From Desulfovibrio sp. UCD-KL4C (lineage in GTDB: Bacteria; Desulfobacterota; Desulfovibrionia; Desulfovibrionales; Desulfovibrionaceae), in contig NZ_VCNC01000004.1 of assembly GCF_006210265.1 (NCBI RefSeq), positions 310,001-374,000 of the forward strand: a stretch of 64,000 nucleotides of DNA, written 5' to 3'. Position 1 is the stretch's first letter. The number at the start of each line of letters is the position of its first letter. The translations under genes were made by a program, and so were the position numbers. A model generated the notes under the pieces. It searched no databases. It worked only from the letters and a program-made list of their open reading frames with translations, and had not been told where the DNA came from. Positions 9,283-16,995 of the stretch are shown here, piece by piece.

Positions 9283-9299
9283 GTGCTACATTGTCGCAC
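9283..9299. promoter_or_regulatory. Putative IclR operator, copy after iclR stop
   Basis: GTGCTACATTGTCGCAC matches the iclR-upstream repeat at 15 of 17 positions. It lies between the iclR stop codon (9326) and the permease gene. Confidence 0.55.
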
Positions 9300-9325
9300 G
9301 CTGTCCACACTGTGTGATAAAAAAA

Positions 9326-10084
9326 TTAAATAGCTTCGCTTATTTGGTGTGCAATAGCTGTGATTGATTCAGATATCTGAGCAACCATTTTAGATGAAAT
9401 ACCTGCTTTAGCACCGGAAAGGCTGACGGAAGCGACAATTTCTCCGTTGTGTGTAAAGACAGGTGCTGCGATACACATTAGTCCGGCAACATGTTCTTCG
9501 TCATCGATACTGAATCCTCGCTTACGGATTGTTTCCAGTTCCTGCCGTAGCTCATCAATACTCGTAATAGAATTTGGTCCACGCCTTTCAAGCGGCTCCA
9601 TCTGTTTGAGCAGACGTTCCCGTCTTGTTTCAGGCATGAACGCAAGTAAACATTTGCCTACAGCCGTACAGTACATGGGGTTTTCTGCTCCGACTTCCGA
9701 TTGCATAAAGACAGCTTTTTTTCCTCGGATTTTTTCGATATAAACCACCATGCCGTTCCGCTCCACTGTCAGGTGGACTGTTTCCGAAAACTCTTGAACA
9801 AGTTTTTCCAGAAACGGTGTGGCGCGGCGGACGAGGATACTGTGTCTTCGCACTTGGCCACCGAGTCTCAGCAACTTGAGGCCGAGCGAATACCTTGAAT
9901 CTTTGGGGTTCTGTTCCAGGTATCCATTTTGAGCTAACGTGCTGATTAAGCTGTAAGCTGTGCTCTTACTGAGATCTAAGAGGTTGGCAATTTCAGTTAC
10001 ACTCAGCTCTTGAGTTGAGCGATTGTATAATTCCAATATGCTCAACGCCCTAACTACTGATTGTATTTGTCTGCCTTCACCCAT
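9326..10084 (-). CDS. IclR-family transcriptional regulator of the sugar-acid genes
   Basis: A 252-residue protein. The N-terminal winged helix reads QSVVRALSILELYNRSTQE and VTEIANLLDLSKSTAYSLIS. The C-terminal IclR effector domain includes SEVGAENPMYCTAVGKCLLAFMPE and IDDEEHVAGLMCIAAPVF. The ATG at 10084 (MGEGRQIQS) is chosen over an earlier one at 10159 because AGGAG lies 9 nt before it and the family homology starts there; the extra 25 codons would run across a perfect operator-like repeat. E. coli YjhI and XynR, which serve the equivalent operons, are also IclR types. It probably controls itself and the permease operon in response to a sugar acid or its keto product. Confidence 0.85.
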   Translation of the reverse strand: MGEGRQIQSVVRALSILELYNRSTQELSVTEIANLLDLSKSTAYSLISTLAQNGYLEQNPKDSRYSLGLKLLRLGGQVRRHSILVRRATPFLEKLVQEFSETVHLTVERNGMVVYIEKIRGKKAVFMQSEVGAENPMYCTAVGKCLLAFMPETRRERLLKQMEPLERRGPNSITSIDELRQELETIRKRGFSIDDEEHVAGLMCIAAPVFTHNGEIVASVSLSGAKAGISSKMVAQISESITAIAHQISEAI

Positions 10085-10097
10085 GCCAACTTCTCCT

Positions 10098-10114
10098 GTG
10101 CGATATTGTCGCAC
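10098..10114. promoter_or_regulatory. Perfect inverted repeat, putative IclR autoregulatory operator
   Basis: GTGCGA-TATTG-TCGCAC has 6-bp perfect arms with a 5-bp spacer, 14 bp upstream of the iclR start and just before its ribosome site. Related copies lie at 9283 and 9090, upstream of gntP. Confidence 0.6.
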
Positions 10115-10239
10115 CTTGTTTATTGTTCTGAACTTTATTTGCCATCGGTTTGTTAACATGTCAACCCCTTGAAAAGGGATTGGGATTCACGTGGTTCCTA
10201 TCTTTTAAAAAAAATAGCTAAAAGATTGTGCCATGACAC

Positions 10240-10253
10240 CGTAAATATTTACG
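10240..10253. promoter_or_regulatory. 14-bp palindrome upstream of phosphoesterase gene
   Basis: CGTAAATATTTACG is a perfect palindrome about 93 bp before the phosphoesterase start, in the divergent gap to iclR. The bound protein, if any, is unknown. Confidence 0.35.
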
Positions 10254-10345
10254 AGGTACTGAAGCAGCCTTTTATCGTTCTGGCAGATGTTGTCGTAGGT
10301 ATAGATTTATTGGTAAAAAGTCATGTTATATCAAAAGGTTCTTAA

Positions 10346-11089
10346 ATGAAAATTGCAGTATTATCAGATATTCACAGTAACGTATTTGCATTAGAAGCCG
10401 TAATTGAAGATGCGAAAAGGCACGGCGTAGAGCAAATGGTCAATCTTGGTGATATCTTTTACGGTCCAATTGCGCCTAAGGCCACATATGATCTTTTAAG
10501 CAAGCATAAGTTTATTACTATTCAAGGAAATCAGGATCGCCAAATCTATGAAGCATCCCCAGAAGAAGTAGATGCTAATCCAACTATGCAGTTTATCCTT
10601 GATGATTTAGGCGAAGAGCCGAGATCTTGGATGAAATCACTTCCTTTCGATAATCAGCTGAGCAATGAAGTTTATATGTGCCATGGAACACCACGCAATG
10701 ATGAAGAATACCTCCTTGAAGATATAGAAACAGGATTTCCTCATTTACGTTCTGATAGTGATATAAGCTCCTTACTTAATGGAGTTTCATCGGAAATTAT
10801 TCTTTGCGGGCATACACATATTCCGCGCACTGTAAAACTTGCTTCTGGACAGCTCATAATTAATCCCGGAAGTGTTGGTTTGCCAGCCTATACAGATGAT
10901 GAACCTGTAATTCATTCTATGGAAAATTATTGTCCCCATGCTTCATATGCGGTTCTTGAACGTGTAGAATCTGGGTGGACAGTCCAACAGATAAAAGTTT
11001 ATTACGATTACCGAAAAGCCGCTGAAAAAGCCAAAGAAAGAGGGCGGAAGGATTGGGAGCATTTTTTGAGTACAGGCAGGGGATTTTAA
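10346..11089 (+). CDS. Calcineurin-like metallophosphoesterase (YfcE/MJ0936 type)
   Basis: A 247-residue cytoplasmic protein with the complete metal-site set of the superfamily: DIHSN near residue 8, NLGDIFYGP near 35, GNQD (GNHD variant) near 60, MCHGTP near 112 and CGHTHIPR near 155, followed by NPGSVGLP. Such enzymes are dinuclear-metal phosphodiesterases or phosphatases with mostly unknown substrates. The GNHD His is Gln here, a change also found in some active family members. It is followed closely by the TSCPD gene and the aldo/keto reductase, possibly as one unit. Confidence 0.8.
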   Translation: MKIAVLSDIHSNVFALEAVIEDAKRHGVEQMVNLGDIFYGPIAPKATYDLLSKHKFITIQGNQDRQIYEASPEEVDANPTMQFILDDLGEEPRSWMKSLPFDNQLSNEVYMCHGTPRNDEEYLLEDIETGFPHLRSDSDISSLLNGVSSEIILCGHTHIPRTVKLASGQLIINPGSVGLPAYTDDEPVIHSMENYCPHASYAVLERVESGWTVQQIKVYYDYRKAAEKAKERGRKDWEHFLSTGRGF

Positions 11090-11155
11090 TCAGTTCAATA
11101 AACTTGATTCCCGTTTTGGCGTAAAGACTATTAATAAAAATAAGATTGGATAAAA

Positions 11156-11473
11156 ATGGAAAACATAGACAATATTAATCGCGGTTCAAAACCATTCGTT
11201 CTTAAATCTGAAAAAACATACTCTGCTGATGTTGAGACATATATTCCACAGGGAGTCTGTTCAACAATGATTAATTTTGCAGTTGAAGACGATAAGCTGG
11301 TTTTTGTAGAGTTTACCGGTGGATGTCCGGGAAATCTCAAGGCGATATCTTCATTGATTACTGATATGCCTGTCCAAGACATTGTTGGTAAGCTCAAGGG
11401 GATCACCTGTGGTAAAAAAAGTACCTCCTGTGCAGATCAGCTATGCAAAGCTCTTGATGGGTACCTGAAATAG
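11156..11473 (+). CDS. Stand-alone TSCPD-domain protein
   Basis: A 105-residue protein that is essentially one TSCPD domain. PQGVCSTMINFAVEDD, FTGGCPGNLKAI and KGITCGKKSTSCADQL hold the conserved cysteines that probably bind metal. The same domain forms the C-terminal part of class II ribonucleotide reductases, and single-domain versions (TIGR03905-like) are widespread in anaerobes with no known role. An actual class II reductase gene lies 2.3 kb away on the other strand. Confidence 0.75.
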   Translation: MENIDNINRGSKPFVLKSEKTYSADVETYIPQGVCSTMINFAVEDDKLVFVEFTGGCPGNLKAISSLITDMPVQDIVGKLKGITCGKKSTSCADQLCKALDGYLK

Positions 11474-11556
11474 AAAAGTGTAAATTCTAAGATAATACTC
11501 TTCAAAAATTGTCAGTGTTAACTGATAAAGTTTCTTTGTAGCTAAGGAGATTGACA

Positions 11557-12705
11557 TTGCTTTACAGAACTATGCCCAAGAATGGAGATCAACTTTCCGC
11601 ACTTGGTTTCGGGTGTATGCGTCTACCTATGTTAGACGGAGAAATTGATGAGAAACGCGCTATAGCACAGATTCGTGAAGCTATAGATAACGGAGTCAAC
11701 TACGTTGATACCGCATGGCCTTATCATGATGGAGAAAGCGAGCCATTGCTGGGCAGGGCTTTAAAAGACGGCTACCGCGAAAAGGTTAAAATTGCGACAA
11801 AACTACCAAGTTGGATGGTTGAAAGTCGCGAAGGTATGGATGAATTCCTGAACGCACAGTTGGAAAAACTCGGAACAGACCACATCGATTATTATTTAGT
11901 CCATGCGCTTAGTGGTCCTTCGTGGAAGACTCTTGAAAATCTCGGGGTGAAAGACTTTCTTGATCAGGCTCAGAAAGACGGGCGGATTATCAATCCTGGT
12001 TTTTCGTTTCATGGACTATCTGAAGACTTTCAGCCCATTATTGATGCTTATTCATGGGTGTTTTGTCAGATTCAGTATAATTATTTGGATCAGGAATTTC
12101 AGGCAGGAACTAAAGGGCTCAAGTATGCCGCTTCCAAAGATATTGGTGTAGTTATTATGGAGCCATTGCGTGGCGGAAATCTCGCTCTTCCCGAGGCTCC
12201 TCCTGCCATTGGCGAATTATGGGCTCAGGCTGATGTTAAGCGCCCTCCTGTAGAGTGGGCTTTGCGCTGGGTATGGAATCATCCAGAAGTTACAGTCGTT
12301 TTGTCCGGAATGAATAGGGAGGAGCAAGTCACTCAGAATAAGGCTATCGCTGGTGACGCTGTCGCAAGTTCACTTTCGCCAGCAGAGCTTGAACTCATTG
12401 ATCGTGTTGGTGTTACCTATAGAGAACTTATGCAGGTGGGATGCACTGGTTGCGGTTATTGCATGCCTTGCCCTGTCGGGGTTCAAATCCCGACATGCTT
12501 TGATCTTTTTAATAAGTTACACATGTTTGGAAACCCTGCTGAGGCCAAGCGTTTTTACAATTCATTTGCCAGCGGATCTATTTTACAGCGTGAACCGGGG
12601 TTTGCTTCGCAGTGTGTAGAATGCGGTATGTGTCTTGAAAAATGTCCACAGCAGATTAATATTCCTGAAGTCCTCAAACGTGTTGCAGTTGAGCTTGAAG
12701 ATTGA
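11557..12705 (+). CDS. Aldo/keto reductase with C-terminal 4Fe-4S ferredoxin domain
   Basis: A 382-residue protein. Residues 1-270 are an AKR TIM barrel (GFGCMRLPMLDGEID, DTAWPYHDGESEPLLGRAL, YYLVHAL, GVVIMEPLRGGNLA). The last 90 residues hold two cysteine clusters, CTGCGYCMPCPVG and CVECGMCLEKCPQ, typical of ferredoxin-like domains. The usual start ATG is absent. TTG at 11557 (reads MLYRTMPKNGDQLS) is chosen over TTG 11551, because AAGGAGA ends at 11550 and only 11557 has a workable spacing. Enzymes of this subgroup probably use NAD(P)H or ferredoxin on carbonyl substrates, but the substrate is unknown. Confidence 0.85.
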   Translation: MLYRTMPKNGDQLSALGFGCMRLPMLDGEIDEKRAIAQIREAIDNGVNYVDTAWPYHDGESEPLLGRALKDGYREKVKIATKLPSWMVESREGMDEFLNAQLEKLGTDHIDYYLVHALSGPSWKTLENLGVKDFLDQAQKDGRIINPGFSFHGLSEDFQPIIDAYSWVFCQIQYNYLDQEFQAGTKGLKYAASKDIGVVIMEPLRGGNLALPEAPPAIGELWAQADVKRPPVEWALRWVWNHPEVTVVLSGMNREEQVTQNKAIAGDAVASSLSPAELELIDRVGVTYRELMQVGCTGCGYCMPCPVGVQIPTCFDLFNKLHMFGNPAEAKRFYNSFASGSILQREPGFASQCVECGMCLEKCPQQINIPEVLKRVAVELED

Positions 12706-12874
12706 CCTTAACTGCAAAAATATTAAAATCATAATGTATGTTGTGGAGAACGGCAGAGCATAATGTACCCTCCGCAATATTAAAGAATGTTTTTCTTCAT
12801 TTATTATTTGTTCTTTTGTTATTAATTCATGCATCTCATTTGTCTTTTTAAAACATACCTCAAAGAATGATACG

Positions 12875-13708
12875 ATGAATATACTTTATTACGATTGTTT
12901 CGCCGGAATAAGCGGTGATATGAATTTGGCTGCTATGATCGATCTAGGCATTGAGCCTGATTACCTGAAGTCCGAACTTGATAAACTAGGACTAAGTGAA
13001 GATTTTGATTTGATCGTAGCAGGTGGTGTTCGCAATGGGATCACGGGAACAAGAGTCGATGTGCAGCTTAACGATAAGGTTCATTCTCATGAGCATAATG
13101 ACCATCATCATGATCATGGCCACAATCACGGTCATCATCATGTACATGACCATCACCATGAAGAATCTGAGACTGAAATGGCCGCGGCCCATTCACACGA
13201 CCATCATCGCAATTTAGGTGATATTGAAAAGATTATTCTTGGAAGTGAGCTGGCTAAAGAAGTTAAAGATACCAGTTTAAAAATATTTCATAGGATTGCG
13301 GAAGCTGAAGCCCATGTTCATGGAAAGTCGATTGATGAAGTCCATTTTCATGAGGTAGGAGCCATTGACTCAATTGTTGATATTGTAGGGGCAGCTATCT
13401 GCTTTCATCGTTTAGGGGTTGATGCTGTATGGGCTTCTTCCATCGAGCTTGGTTCCGGTTTTGTAAACTGTGCTCACGGTATTATTCCGGTACCCGCACC
13501 AGCTACGGTAGAGATCTTACACAATATTCCAACCAAACGCGGCGGTTCAAAGCATGAGGCTACGACTCCTACCGGAGCGGCTATTATAGCTTCTCTTGTA
13601 GATAAATTTATTGATGCTCCGGCCTTGACGACTAGTAAAACCGGTTACGGTATCGGGCATCGGGAAACAGAAATTCCAAATGTTTTGCGGGTTCAACTTG
13701 CTACGTAG
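12875..13708 (+). CDS. larC: LarC-type nickel insertion protein lacking the C-terminal domain (LarC1 only)
   Basis: 277 residues match the N-terminal half of LarC, which inserts nickel into the pincer cofactor of lactate racemase-type enzymes: MNILYYDCFAGISGDM, HFHEVGAIDSIVDIVGAA, GIIPVPAPATVEIL and HEATTPTGAAIIASL. A loop around residues 70-115 is very rich in His and acidic residues and probably binds nickel. Full-length LarC has about 400-430 residues. In some bacteria the second domain is reached by ribosomal frameshift, but here the stop at 13708 is followed by only 40 bp and then a terminator, so no LarC2 is encoded. No larA, larB or larE is in view. Confidence 0.75.
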   Translation: MNILYYDCFAGISGDMNLAAMIDLGIEPDYLKSELDKLGLSEDFDLIVAGGVRNGITGTRVDVQLNDKVHSHEHNDHHHDHGHNHGHHHVHDHHHEESETEMAAAHSHDHHRNLGDIEKIILGSELAKEVKDTSLKIFHRIAEAEAHVHGKSIDEVHFHEVGAIDSIVDIVGAAICFHRLGVDAVWASSIELGSGFVNCAHGIIPVPAPATVEILHNIPTKRGGSKHEATTPTGAAIIASLVDKFIDAPALTTSKTGYGIGHRETEIPNVLRVQLAT

Positions 13709-13748
13709 AATTAAATAGAGAGTTAAAACAATACAAGCCGACAAATAA

Positions 13749-13785
13749 AAAATCCGGAAGGTGATAAATTCACTTTCCGGATTTT
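13749..13785. terminator. Bidirectional terminator between larC and nrdJ
   Basis: A 16-bp stem (one G-T pair), AAAATCCGGAAGGTGA with TCACTTTCCGGATTTT and a 5-nt loop, with A/T tracts on both sides. It serves both convergent genes. Confidence 0.85.
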
Positions 13786-13825
13786 ATTTTAAGGATATAA
13801 AGTTCTTATGAACTAGCGCATGTGA

Positions 13826-16510
13826 TTAACCGCAGGTTGTGTAACCGCAGGCTTTACATATTTTGCATCCACCTTCAGGGACGTAGGCTTTTTTGCCGCA
13901 TTCAGGGCATGGGCTTCCAAGTTCTTTGGAAACTATGGTCTGATCGTCCATATCAAGTGATATGTAATTGCGCAGGATGCGTGAGATAATGGCCGCCGCA
14001 TCGATTATATTGTAGCTTGAACGGTCCAGCTGCGTGAGAATGCGGTCGATAGGCATGCCTACTCGAAGGAGGAGACTGGTTAAACGAGTGATTGTTTCCC
14101 ATAGAGAATATTTCTCCTGAAAAACCTGTTCATTATACATACCAGATCCGGTTAAGCCTGCTTCCTTTGGAAGTTTGACGAATATTTCAATCGGGTTGCC
14201 GGATTCATCCACGGAGACGATGATGTACATCTTGGACCCTTTCCATGTAACCCTATGGCGCTCTGCCCGTTCTATATCATTCAGCTCTCTCTCCCGTAAG
14301 GTTGCATTTTGTCCTATCATTGTGGGGTTGGCGTCTTGTGTATCTTCTTTTTTGCTTAAAACCCCTTTTTTACAACCGTTGCGGAAAACAGTCACTCCTT
14401 TAAGTCCGTGTCTCCATGCTTCAATGTAAATCTGGAAGATGGTTTCCCGTGGTGTATCTTCGGAAAGATTGATGGTCGAGGAAATAGAACTGTCTGTGAA
14501 TTTTTGAACAGCGGCCTGCAAGCGGATGCGGTCCATATAGTCAAGTTCGTCAGACTGAACGTAATTCAATTTTTCTTTAAGTTGCAGGGCTGTATATTTG
14601 TCGAACAACTCTTCCTGATCAGTTTCAAGCATCCATTTTAGCGGAGGCATATGGATGAACTCGAAAACTTTTCCAGCTTCAAGGCGGGTTTCGCGGGTGT
14701 AGCTAAAAAGAAACGCAGGTTCGATTCCTGATGTGCAGTTGTCAGACATGATGGAAATGGAGCCTGAAGGTCCGACGGTATTGAATGCCGTATGGCGCAG
14801 CCCATTATCCATAATCTTTTTCTGCAATTTTTTGGGCAGTCCAAGGTTGGTAATATACGGGCAGTTCAGAAAACGTTTTCTGGATTCAGGAGATTCTAGA
14901 GCTTCCACAACCCCGAAGCGTCCGGCTATGTCTGCGCTGACAGATATTTCGGTTATAGCTTTGTCGCGCAGAATCTTTTTGATGAAATCGATTGACTCTT
15001 CGCTGCCGTAGCGCATGCCGAGCATTGCAAGCATGTCGCCAAGTCCGGTGAATTCTATACCGATACGTTTACCGTACTTATCAGCATCCCTATGCTGTTG
15101 GAGAGGATGTTTGCTCTGGTTTAGATCGGACATTGTATCCATAAAGGCAACGGTGCGTCCTAAGTCATCGCGAAACAGGTCTTCATCAAACTGAGCTTCC
15201 TTCGTAAAGGGGTTAACTACATATTTGAATAGAACCATGGCTCCTAAGAGGCAGTTGTTCCAGTAGCCAAGTCCTTGTTCTCCGCACGGGTTGGTAGACA
15301 TAGGTTTTAGGCGCACAGGGTCAATGAATGTTCCGGGGGTATTGCGCTGAGTCGTATCCTGGTAAAGGATTCCCGGGTCTCCTGACTGCCATGCAGAACT
15401 GCTGATTTCTTCAAGTAATCCCCGTGCTTTGACAGTTGTATATGGCTTGAAAGGAAGTCCTAATTCCTGCCAGCGGCTGTAGTCTCCATCCCAGAGAAGA
15501 TTATAAACGGAGTTGACAGGGTCGAAGATATCTGACGTTTCGTTGCGACGTCTGGAAGGGGAAAATAAAAGTGTACCTTCAGGAAGGTTCGCCTGTTCCT
15601 CATTCATTGGTAGATCAGGTTTGACTTTTATCTGATACTTTTCCGGTTCAAGGGCTGTGACTTTATAAATGATCTCGGCCTCAAGGCGGTCTCCCACTTG
15701 AGGATCAAGAGCATTATAGACCTCAGGCAGCAATTGTAGCGTCGTTGCATCACATATCTTGCCTGTTACTTTGTTCATTTCAGGGAAAATAAATGTCCAG
15801 TCCGTATCGTCTTCTACAGCCTGCATAAACTCGTCAGTAATTTTGAGGCTTATATTGGCCCCGAATACATCCTGAGTTTTTCCTGTAAGGGAGTCCACTC
15901 CGAAAATTTCTTCAGGCTTACTTTTGCTCCAGATAAAGCGGCAGGTGTCAGGATGTCTTATATCCATTGATATCATGAGTGCGCCGCGTCTGCCGTTTTG
16001 GCCTATGGTGTTCGTAAGCTCACTGAAAAGAGGCATGAAGCTGACAGCTCCGGAGGAAGTGACCGCAGCATTATTCACAGGGTCGCCGGAAGGGCGCAAG
16101 ATGGTAATGTCTATTCCGCTACCGCCGCGGTAAGAATAAGTCCGTGCGAGTTTTTTCTGAGCTTCGAAGATGCCTTCCAAGGAGTCTGATTCGATTTTTG
16201 CTAAATAGCAGTTGCTGAGGGAGCATTTAGCATAGTCGTTGCCTAGGCCGGATAGAATTGATCCGGCAGGTATGAAGCGTCCTGCCTGAAGCATTTCGCA
16301 TACCTGTTCGTTTTCCTTATTTTCAAAGCTGGAGTGCTTTAAAAATTCACGGCAAAGCCTGTTTTTAACATCGCCAAAAGAGTGTTCCTGAAGGTGTCCC
16401 TTGCTGTCACGGATCTGATATTTTTTTGAGCTGACGGTTTCTTGAAAGCGTCTGTGCTCTTCTAAGGCCATTTTGGCGGATTCACGAGTGATAACTGGTT
16501 GTTTGGTCAT
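13826..16510 (-). CDS. nrdJ: Adenosylcobalamin-dependent (class II) ribonucleotide reductase
   Basis: An 894-residue protein of the NrdJ family, reducing ribonucleotides to deoxyribonucleotides with an AdoCbl radical. Visible blocks are KCSLSNCY (first redox Cys), TYSYRGGSGIDITILRPSG, MSTNPCGEQGLGYWNNC (catalytic Cys/Glu region) and AFNTVGPSGSISI. Near residues 750-850 is a TSCPD-like domain without the canonical cysteines, and the tail CPECGKKAYVPEGG...CKACGYTTCG combines a zinc ribbon with the terminal redox Cys pair. No NrdB-like partner is nearby, arguing against class I. An extra segment around residues 250-320 is longer than in short NrdJs. The ATG at 16510 has AAAGGA 13 nt upstream. 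A cobalamin riboswitch leader precedes it, which is unusual for a B12-dependent enzyme. Confidence 0.88.
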   Translation of the reverse strand: MTKQPVITRESAKMALEEHRRFQETVSSKKYQIRDSKGHLQEHSFGDVKNRLCREFLKHSSFENKENEQVCEMLQAGRFIPAGSILSGLGNDYAKCSLSNCYLAKIESDSLEGIFEAQKKLARTYSYRGGSGIDITILRPSGDPVNNAAVTSSGAVSFMPLFSELTNTIGQNGRRGALMISMDIRHPDTCRFIWSKSKPEEIFGVDSLTGKTQDVFGANISLKITDEFMQAVEDDTDWTFIFPEMNKVTGKICDATTLQLLPEVYNALDPQVGDRLEAEIIYKVTALEPEKYQIKVKPDLPMNEEQANLPEGTLLFSPSRRRNETSDIFDPVNSVYNLLWDGDYSRWQELGLPFKPYTTVKARGLLEEISSSAWQSGDPGILYQDTTQRNTPGTFIDPVRLKPMSTNPCGEQGLGYWNNCLLGAMVLFKYVVNPFTKEAQFDEDLFRDDLGRTVAFMDTMSDLNQSKHPLQQHRDADKYGKRIGIEFTGLGDMLAMLGMRYGSEESIDFIKKILRDKAITEISVSADIAGRFGVVEALESPESRKRFLNCPYITNLGLPKKLQKKIMDNGLRHTAFNTVGPSGSISIMSDNCTSGIEPAFLFSYTRETRLEAGKVFEFIHMPPLKWMLETDQEELFDKYTALQLKEKLNYVQSDELDYMDRIRLQAAVQKFTDSSISSTINLSEDTPRETIFQIYIEAWRHGLKGVTVFRNGCKKGVLSKKEDTQDANPTMIGQNATLRERELNDIERAERHRVTWKGSKMYIIVSVDESGNPIEIFVKLPKEAGLTGSGMYNEQVFQEKYSLWETITRLTSLLLRVGMPIDRILTQLDRSSYNIIDAAAIISRILRNYISLDMDDQTIVSKELGSPCPECGKKAYVPEGGCKICKACGYTTCG

Positions 16511-16755
16511 TATTATTCAAGGTCCTTTCAAGGGATTTTCCACGTGTTCCTTCACTCACAGAGCAAAACACTAGCAATATCGCAAACTGGAAGTTGCGGA
16601 CATGCAAGGTCCTCACATTGAGAAAAGGTATGAGCTTGTGGTGCAGGCAGCCCAGAAGGCATTCTCTGCAGAATTTTTGGGGCCGAATGACCTTTAATCG
16701 TCTTAAAAGATAGGTTCACTCGGTAAATGGAAAATATCTGCATCGTGCAGACATG
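16511..16755 (-). promoter_or_regulatory. Second structured leader domain of nrdJ, downstream of the B12 aptamer
   Basis: Read on the minus strand, this stretch has the same order of elements as the nrdD leader. Hairpin UCUGCA/UGCAGA (16737-16751) comes first. Stem B pairs CCGAGUGAACC (16713-16723) with GGUCAUUCGG (16683-16692) with one bulged A. Stem C pairs UGCAG with CUGCA (16666-16670 and 16642-16646). The block GCCTGCACCACAAGCTCA (16631-16648) matches nrdD at 17 of 18 positions. A CGCAA hairpin lies at 16581-16599, and CTAGTGTTTTGC (16563-16574) is identical in both. A final CCUUGAAAGG hairpin (16524-16533) covers the ribosome site. No terminator is seen, so control may be at translation. 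Confidence 0.7.
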
Positions 16756-16872
16756 CTTCAGGCAGGGGGCTGGCTTCTTTTATTCATAATGAATAAAAAT
16801 TACAGCGGCAGAACCGCCCCGGAATCTAACCGGGTTTCCTTTTCAAAATTTAGAAAAACTAAATTCCTGAAG
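16756..16872 (-). promoter_or_regulatory. Cobalamin riboswitch aptamer upstream of nrdJ
   Basis: A 117-nt element closed by P1 CUUCAGG (16866-16872) with CCUGAAG (16756-16762). The core CCCGGTTAGATTCCGGGGCG and GGTTCTGCCGCTGTAA match the conserved cobalamin-riboswitch core, and AAGCCAGCCCCCTGCC is the B12-box side. A variable A/T hairpin lies between. The same element, also 117 nt, precedes nrdD at 42481. Confidence 0.9.
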
Positions 16873-16891
16873 TGCAAAATCAACTTAGGGC

Positions 16892-16919
16892 AGTTTACCA
16901 AACCATCCTTTTTGGTCAA
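16892..16919 (-). promoter_or_regulatory. Putative sigma70 promoter of nrdJ
   Basis: On the minus strand, TTGACC (16914-16919) and TAAACT (16892-16897) are spaced by 16 bp. The same hexamers with the same spacing and a similar spacer (ending GGTTTG) lie upstream of the nrdD aptamer, which supports the call. The -10 lies in a GTTTG-TAAAC half-palindrome. Confidence 0.6.
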
Positions 16920-16995
16920 GACCTTTCTAGAGTTTTTCTTGACTAAACCTTGTCAGCCCTTGGGAGAGTAAGTGCGGTGTGTAGAGTGATGATAG

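Noticed and set aside
12992-13217. Met/Ile/Thr-rich frames on both strands
   Set aside because: By-products of the CAT/CAC-rich His loop of larC, not separate genes.
13826-16510. Class I (NrdA) identity for the large reductase
   Set aside because: No NrdB gene is nearby. The C-terminal zinc ribbon with a CGYTTCG end and the TSCPD-like region are class II traits.
16552-16743. Minus-strand 63-codon frame in the nrdJ leader, a possible leader peptide
   Set aside because: The nrdD leader has no matching peptide, while base pairing is conserved, so RNA structure explains the conservation better.
16753-16971. Plus-strand open frame of 72 codons (contains SGRTAPESNRVS)
   Set aside because: It is the antisense of the nrdJ cobalamin riboswitch. 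The near-identical peptide SGRTAPDSNRVS on the minus strand at 42510-42707 is the antisense of the nrdD riboswitch. The similarity comes from the RNA core, not from a protein family.
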